Shown here: positions 57,770 to 64,000 of the stretch, piece by piece
Layout of the letters: each line of letters begins with the position of its first letter
Numbering within the stretch: the stretch's first letter is position 1
Origin: Rapana venosa
Taxonomy: Eukaryota; Mollusca; Gastropoda; Neogastropoda; Muricidae
Assembly (NCBI GenBank): GCA_028751875.1
Contig: CM054155.1
Coordinates: 53,853,244 to 53,917,243, forward strand
Direction: 5' to 3'
Length of the DNA stretch: 64,000 nucleotides
Notes under the pieces: generated by a model
What the model was told of the DNA's origin: nothing
What the model saw: the letters and a program-made list of their open reading frames with translations, nothing else
Databases searched by the model: none
Made by a program: the position numbers and the translations under genes

Positions 57770-57960
57770 AGGTGAAGGTGAAGGAAGTATGGCCCATCGT
57801 GCTGATGGCTGTGAAAGCTGGACACATAGGAAATAACATGAAAAAAGGATCAAAGCAGCTGGGGTTTGTGGGTTTTTTAAAAAAAGCTGCTGGTAAGTTT
57901 GCAGATAAAGAAAAAACAAAAAGCAAATAACCGAATTTGGAACAGCAAGTTTTCTTTTTT
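57770..57960 (+). pseudogene. Another LINE RT thumb fragment
   Basis: The frame contains ADGCESWT, then EKRIKAA followed by a decayed KFFKKSCW/TDK-like stretch. It resembles the YGCESWT thumb motif of endonuclease/RT LINEs. The cleaner left copy is at 52,815-53,000. Too short to classify. Confidence 0.5.
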
Positions 57961-58083
57961 TAAATGGGGTTTGGTGGTCTGGGAAAGCAAAAATTCCCCT
58001 GGTTTTTCAAGTGGGGGGGTTGATACCCGTTTGTGCCCAAAATTTTTCCCCCACTTTCCCACTACAACCCCTGGGGGTTTGTA

Positions 58084-58275
58084 GAGATGGGGGAAAAAGC
58101 CGACTTAAGCTAAAATTGCTCTTAAAAACATTCCTAGTTTTTAAATAAAAAAACAGGGGCCAACTTTGGGCCGATTCGTCTGCCCCCAAAAAAGTTGCCA
58201 TTTTTTTTTTATGAAACCCTAAGTAAGTTTAAAAAAGCTTTTTTAAATTTGGGAGTCGGCTTTTTCCCTATCTCT
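58084..58275. mobile_element. Right (noisy) copy of the hairpin element
   Basis: ggggaaaaagccgacttaag ... gagtcggctttttccctatc, with extra homopolymer bases relative to 53,108-53,282. Confidence 0.8.
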
Positions 58276-58354
58276 TGTAATAAAAAAAAAAATGTTCAAT
58301 CTTGCTTTGATGGGTAAAACTTTTCCCTTTTAAGGGAAAATTTATGCTAAAAAA

Positions 58355-58640
58355 TTCTTATCAAAAAACTTGTCACGAATTTTATAAAATTTTTAAATAA
58401 CTAAAAAAAATTTTTTTGTAAAGAATTTTTTTAACCCAATTATCAAAAAATTTTTATCAAGAACTTGCCAAGGAACTTATTAAAAAACAAATAAAGATTT
58501 TACCAAGAACCTGCCAAAAAACCTAGTAAAAGAACAAAAAACGAGAATTTTATTAAGAACTTGTCAAGAATAAAACAAGTCCCCATCAACAAAACATTTT
58601 TAAAACAACTATCAACAACTTGTCAAGAAAAACAAAAATT
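58355..58640. repeat. Degenerate tandem repeat (atcaagaacttg motif)
   Basis: The phrase tatcaagaacttgtcaagaa recurs with variation at about 58,358, 58,450, 58,500, 58,555 and 58,612. Start of the array is also visible at 53,355-53,400 before the gap. Sequence quality prevents a unit length. Confidence 0.55.
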
Positions 58641-61600
58641 TATTTTACAAAAAACTATTTTGATAAAGAAAAGAAAAACCATGAATTGAAAACGAACCTT
58701 TTTTGTTGACACCCAAATGTTCTAGTAAAAGAAGAAATAATAGTTTGAAAAGGGAACCCTACTGGATAAAAAAGGAGAAGTTGTACTCTTTGCTGCTTTG
58801 GAAAAACAAAGCATTATTTTGGAACAAACTAACATTTGGGAACCCGGTTTGCAGCAGTTATCACCACAAGAAATTTTTAAAAGTTTTTTAAATTAGGTAT
58901 AAATCTCTTCTTGGGGCAAAAATGGTGAAAAACCCTTGGGCATACTGTTATTGGTCTTATGCTAAAACAAAAAGGTGGGGTCTTTAATGTGGACTCAGAA
59001 GCTGCTTAGCATTTGACCTCTCACAAGATCCTATTTTGCCCAGAACGCTGGAGATCCTTGGTTTGTGATATGTATTACCGTTTTGGCTCTCGGGTTAGCC
59101 CCAGTAGCTGCTTTATGAAAACTTTTAAAACATATAAAATTTTTAACCATATAGGGAAAGAGGGGAAGCACAGAAAACAAGTATCGAACCCCCGGGAAAG
59201 GCACAGGTGAATCCCAAAAAACCAAGGGAGAAACCCCCCCTTTCACAAGTGACAACTGTCACCAAGAAACCTGGGGGGGGTTAAAGCTGGCAAGAGGTTC
59301 GCAGAATGGAATCGATAAAAAAAACTTAGAAACCCAAAGCAAAGCAAAAAGTTTCGTTCCGAAGAAGCGTCAGAAAAAATATGGCTATAAAAACACAAAA
59401 AAAAAGACACGCCCCCCAAAAAAAAAAACTTTCATTTTACTTAATATAGGGTTTATAAAAGCTAAGGAATTGGTTTTAACCCCCCTTTTGATTTGGAGAA
59501 ACAAGAAACCAGCAAGACAAGAACCACAAATGAACAAAAAAAAAACCAAAACCCCAAAAACCGCAACCACTGCCATACAAACAGCCTGACAACGTCCATT
59601 CAAGTTGTTTAATAGAAAATAAAACTTTTAAAATTTTTTCATATGTAGAAATATGGGTACAGAAAAAAACTGAAAAGTCAATTTGTTACCACGCTCCCGT
59701 TATTGGCCCAGTCTTAGTATCGGTTTTACTATTTTAGGAAAAGAGCCTTCAAAAAAATGAAGCCTGCTGATTTAGGAAAATTGACTTTTGGGGGTTAGCG
59801 CCAAAGCTAGTTGGGGTTTTGTAACGACCCCATTCCCTAAAAAAAACTTCTTGGTTTAAATTTTCAGGGAATTATTCCAGAAAATTTTAAAATTTCCATA
59901 AAAAAAAGAAAATGGCTTCTTTAGTGATGTTTGGTTGGTGGTGTGATTTAAACCCGCATTGCTTTTCGGGCAGCAACTACTTGTTTTCTAAACTTCATAC
60001 AGCGAAGAACAAAAAAAGGCCCATATAAAGCAATAGAAAAAACTAAAAACAAAACCCAAGGCGAAAAAGAAAAAACAAAGAATTGCTCAGTTAGACTTTA
60101 TTAAGGGAAAAACTTCGGGAAAAAGGGAAACATGCCACAAAAACTTTTTCTGATGTTGACGGGGCAATAAAAGAGCATTTCATTGTTCCGGGCCCAAAAC
60201 AAAAAATTCCCTTTTTTACAAAGCCACAGTTCGTGATTATTATAAAATCCACTAAAACCCCAAAAGGGACAGGCGTTTTTTGCTTTTATTGTGGTGGGCA
60301 TGAAATAGTATATTTTTTTAGCCAGAAGGTTGGTTAAAACGGGCAATTTTTGTTTTATTATTTTTAAAAAAAACAATGGGTCCCAAAATTCTCTAGATCT
60401 ACTACACCCCAAAAAGGGTTTAAAAAAGGACGGCAGCTTTTCCCAAACTGAGTTTTGCGCAGGAGAAAAGTTCTTAGGTAGCAAAGAGGTGGCTGTCTAA
60501 ACAAGCAATTGGCAGTTTCTATTTCCCTTCCCCAAAGGAAACATTAATAGACCCCCCTTTTCATCAAATAAACCCAAATGATACTCATAAAATGCCCTTT
60601 TTAATACTTACCCCATGACACAATCAGAAGAAAAAAAGGGGTATAAGTATGCTTTACTGTAGGGGGACGTAGTTTCTGGGTTTAAAAAGATGCAGACCCC
60701 CTTTCTAAAAAGGTGCCACCGCAACTGCATTTTGCTTTGCAAAAAATTTTAAATGGGCGGGACCCATTAAAATATCCCAGACTTATTCAGTGCGATGATG
60801 GAAAAGGTTTAAAGGAGCTTTTAAATCAGCTGTTACTAAAGCTTTGGAGTAGCAATAAAAGAGGTTTCCCAGGAAACCCACAGATCTAAAGCATGGTTTG
60901 GAAAGCTTTAACAAGCTGTTAAGAAAGCCCTTTTTGGGGGGCATATCAGAAACCACCAAAAAATTATGATCCCGGGCCCACAGGGAAACACAGGTGGGTA
61001 AGAAGATCCCTGCATTTTTGGGAGGCAATAAACTCTGGGGTTAACTGGGGGCAAAAAGGGTTTAAAACCTGGGGGAAGCTTTTAAAAACGCAAAAAAAAT
61101 TACGGCGCCAACCAAACAACACCTTCTAAAAAACCAAAATTTCCTTTGGGAAGAAAAACTGAGATATCTGTATGCCCCTGGAGAAGTTTTGAACCCAAAG
61201 CAACAGCCACAAACGGAAACAGATCCCATGGGGAGCATGGACACTTATGAAAAAAAAAGGGTTGTGGAGATGGACCCTCCAAATTTTATTTTTTGTCATT
61301 ACCTCCCACCAGGCGGGCCTTTTGTTAGAGGGGAAATTGCAGTAGTGCCAAAAAATTTACGGTCCGCTTTAGTTTGGTAGTTTTCATTTCATCAAAAAGT
61401 AAGTGCCCTTTTATGGTCTCATCTACTGTTTTTTGTTATTTCCAATTTTGGGAACAAAATTTGAAAACACTAAAAAGTGGGTTGGACACTCTTTTTACCC
61501 CATTTAACATTTTCCTTGAATTTTATTTAGCCCCTCTTCTTTTTTTAACATGATAAAATTTTTATTTCCTTGTTCCCAAAAGCGTCTTTTATGTCACAGC

Positions 61601-64000
61601 TTTTAAAAGCAGAAAAACGGGGGCATTGTACCATTCCCTTTGTTATTGAAAAAAGAGAAAAACCCAACCCCCATTGTGGTCTCTTTAAAAATTTTTTTAA
61701 TCGTATTAAATTTTAAAAAAAAATTTTTTATTTAAATTAATTAATTAATTACTGTTTTTTCTCCAGTGCCCAAAGTGGTTTTGAGTGTTTTGGGGTGAAG
61801 AATATATTCGTTTTGTGTCCTGCGCTATCAATGTCTTTTTTCAAACCCACAGTTGTGTTGTTTGGTGGCGGGTTGAGCAGAGTTTTGGGGTTTTGTCATG
61901 GGGAAATACTCTACCTTCAAACAGAGCCTCTTTTTTATTTATCATGACGGGATGCTTTTTTTGACCAATGTTTCCCAAACCCACCTTTTTTGGCCTTTTT
62001 TATAACACCTGTTGGTTGCAAGCTATACATTTTGGGGCCCTCAGCCCCAAACATATTTTTTGATAATGTGCCGTTCATCTCATCCTTCATCTTACCAAAA
62101 ACCCTTTTTTGGGTTTACTGTAAATGCAAAGGACTGCCCTTTTGGAAAATTTCACGGTGTCTACCATGACTTGATCCCAGCCTAGTCCTTAAAAGGGGTT
62201 TTTGGGTAATATCTTCTGTGGGTAGGGTCTAGGGGGGAAAGAGTCTGTGTCTGGGGCCCAAGCCCCCTTACGCGGAAATTTTTGGTTTAAATTTTAATAA
62301 TACAAAGAACCCCAGCATCAAAAGCTTTGACAGCCCCGGCACAAAAAAACCCAATAAATTCTGGTTTGTCTATTTTAAACGGCAACTTCTTCACATGATC
62401 CCATACAGATGTCAGGGAAATTGCCTGATTTCCTGGTAGCTTGGTTTTGATGTTAGCTTTATGGCTTCATTTTCTTTTGGGGACTAGTCTACATCTTTTC
62501 TTTTGTGGGGGGGTTCCCTTTTGTTTTACCAAACACCCTGTTTTTTCATGAGCTTGAAGTAATCCTTTTCGGATGCTTCAGTTGCCTTCGTTCTAAGATC
62601 AGTGTTCTTAAAGGATGTATGGTTTCTAAATTTGGGCTCTTGGTAAAAAACACAATGTTTACGATGAACGCGTAAAAATTAAACCCCATGCCTTGGGGTG
62701 GGAACTGTAGCAGTCTTTTTGTGACAAACATTCTTGTTTCTTGCCCATTTAATTTTTGGTAAAGTTTTGGGTTTGGGTTTTTTTGGGCGATGTTTTGAGC
62801 CTTTCTGCAGCCATTGGGTGGGGGTCATTGTGGGGAAACATAAATTTTCCCTTTGGGGATGGGACAAAATCTACTTCTAAGATCCACCCCAATTGTTTTT
62901 GATCGGGCCCCTTTTGTGTTTCATTTTTGGTCCCATAAACGAAAAAAGGAAACCATTAAAACAACTAAAAAGTTTCTTAGTGGTAGTAAACTGACAATCC
63001 CCCACCATAAAGATTTGTTTGCGCCCAAAGTACATAAATTGTATTTTTGGGGGGTTTTTTAAAGGATCATAGTCTTTAAATATTTGTTGTTGGCCTTACA
63101 GAAATTGTGTGATCCCCTACTGTGCCCCCACGCGGGACCATCCTAAATCATTTGGGCTTTGGCAGGTCAGACAAAAATCAATCTGCACCCTGTAAACTTA
63201 AGAAAGAAACCCCAAGACTTCCCCGGTTTCCCAGTAATATAGTGTGATGGGTTTTTGTTTTTTAATGTTTAAGGGCCAGTCTTTCTGTATTTCTCAAAGT
63301 TTTTCGCAAGCAAAAAATTAATCAGCAAGTAGTTTAATTGATGATGGTAATCGCCCATCGTCCGACACTGAATTTTTTTGCCTTTGCCATGAGCATGCTG
63401 ATAGTCATCATCATGTTTCCCCTTTCCCCGTCAATTGTTAAAAGAATGCTTTTTTGGCGGCAGCTTTCTTTATAAAACCTTTTCCCCTTGAGTCCTTGTA
63501 CTCATAAGGTTTAGACCCCCTTTTTTTGAAAGCTTTGTGTCAAAGGGATTTTTTGAAAATTAGAATTTCTCGTAAAGAAAAAAAAAAAGGGACTCTGGAA
63601 GTTTCCCATCAGGTTTTTGCAAAAATAAAAAGAAGGAAAAAGCTATTTAGTGAAAAAGTCGGGTTTACTTCTTGATGATGTCCCAAGGCAATAGGCTTTA
63701 TCTCTTCAGTTATCCCGCAAAATTTTAGGTTTTGAGTCTTTTAACCTCTTTTTTTGGGGGAAAAAGTCTGGAAAGGTTTCCCTTTTTTGGGGTTCTACTT
63801 TTATTTGTAGTTTTACCTTACTATGTGCTGCCCCACAAAAATTTAAACCACTGTTGTGGTCTTGATCTTTGACGGGTGTAAATTGTCTGCCACTGCGGGT
63901 GATAATAAAATTCCCAAAAATCCAGAAAATGTGGGGCAGAAACATACTTTTCCCTGGTCTTCATCGGACATAATGACCCTCTTGCAGGTTAGCTGTTGGG
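58641..64000. other. Low-quality sequence, no gene identified
   Basis: Homopolymer-rich text (runs of four or more of each base are very frequent, and CC/GG/AA/TT pairs look inflated) of the same kind as the noisy halves of the duplication. All open frames are short and none matches a family I recognise. Any gene here would be unreadable until the region is re-polished. Confidence 0.6.

Larger units (their letters stand above)
53916..58440. repeat. Right copy of the ~4.3-kb direct duplication
   Basis: Starts in the GT repeat of the LINE 3' UTR and repeats the whole order of 49,220-53,415. Clean to about 57,860, then noisy to its end near 58,440 (tttaaataactaaaaaaaat). Confidence 0.92.

Noticed and set aside
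58703..63945. Numerous short open frames in the last 5 kb
   Set aside because: Sequence there has heavy homopolymer-type noise, so frames are unreliable, and none resembles a known protein.

Overview
This window is intergenic, repeat-dominated DNA from a metazoan nuclear genome. I judge it to be a lophotrochozoan, most likely a gastropod or other mollusc. The reasons are the density of CA/GT, GA/CT and AAT microsatellites, the mix of DIRS-like, Ty3/gypsy, RTE-like, L2/CR1-like, Jockey/I-like and Tx1/L1-like retroelements, and tRNA- and 5S-derived SINEs whose core I associate with molluscs. The species assignment is an inference. I find no complete host gene. The only candidate host coding segment is one short cysteine-rich exon at 40,740-40,820.

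Layout. 1-8,500: a 54-bp minisatellite, SINEs, complex microsatellites, a foldback element, a Tx1/L1-type ORF1 remnant and an RTE-like RT tail. 8,600-13,200: two degenerate minisatellites, a core-bearing SINE, a Jockey ORF1 scrap and a candidate TTAA-flanked element. 13,400-15,500: a decayed RT plus RNase H LINE. 16,600-22,100: fragments of at least five LINE families cut by SINEs. 25,345-38,574: a nested stack. A plus-strand DIRS-like element is split by an antisense L2/CR1-like LINE (26,544-29,680) and then cut in its recombinase gene by a minus-strand gypsy-type LTR element whose integrase lies upstream of its reverse transcriptase. 41,070-44,760: an RTE-like LINE, a SINE and a Jockey/I-like LINE, all on the plus strand. 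44,874-45,152: a terminal-inverted-repeat element. 45,535-57,365: a second DIRS-like element on the minus strand, again split by an antisense L2/CR1-like LINE and also by an RTE-like insertion with a 40-bp flanking duplication.

Assembly. A 500-N gap at 53,416-53,915 lies between two copies of the same roughly 4.3-kb sequence (49,220-53,415 and 53,916-58,440). The two copies are base-accurate in largely complementary stretches. The simplest reading is one genomic locus represented twice because overlapping contig ends, or haplotypes, were not merged. Sequence at about 48,000-52,150 and 57,860-64,000 shows heavy homopolymer-type noise, so reading frames there should not be trusted.

All recognised coding sequences are retroelement proteins with stops, frameshifts or lost catalytic residues, so nothing here looks autonomously active. 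The biology is the order of insertion, and the most useful observations concern element architecture and assembly quality.
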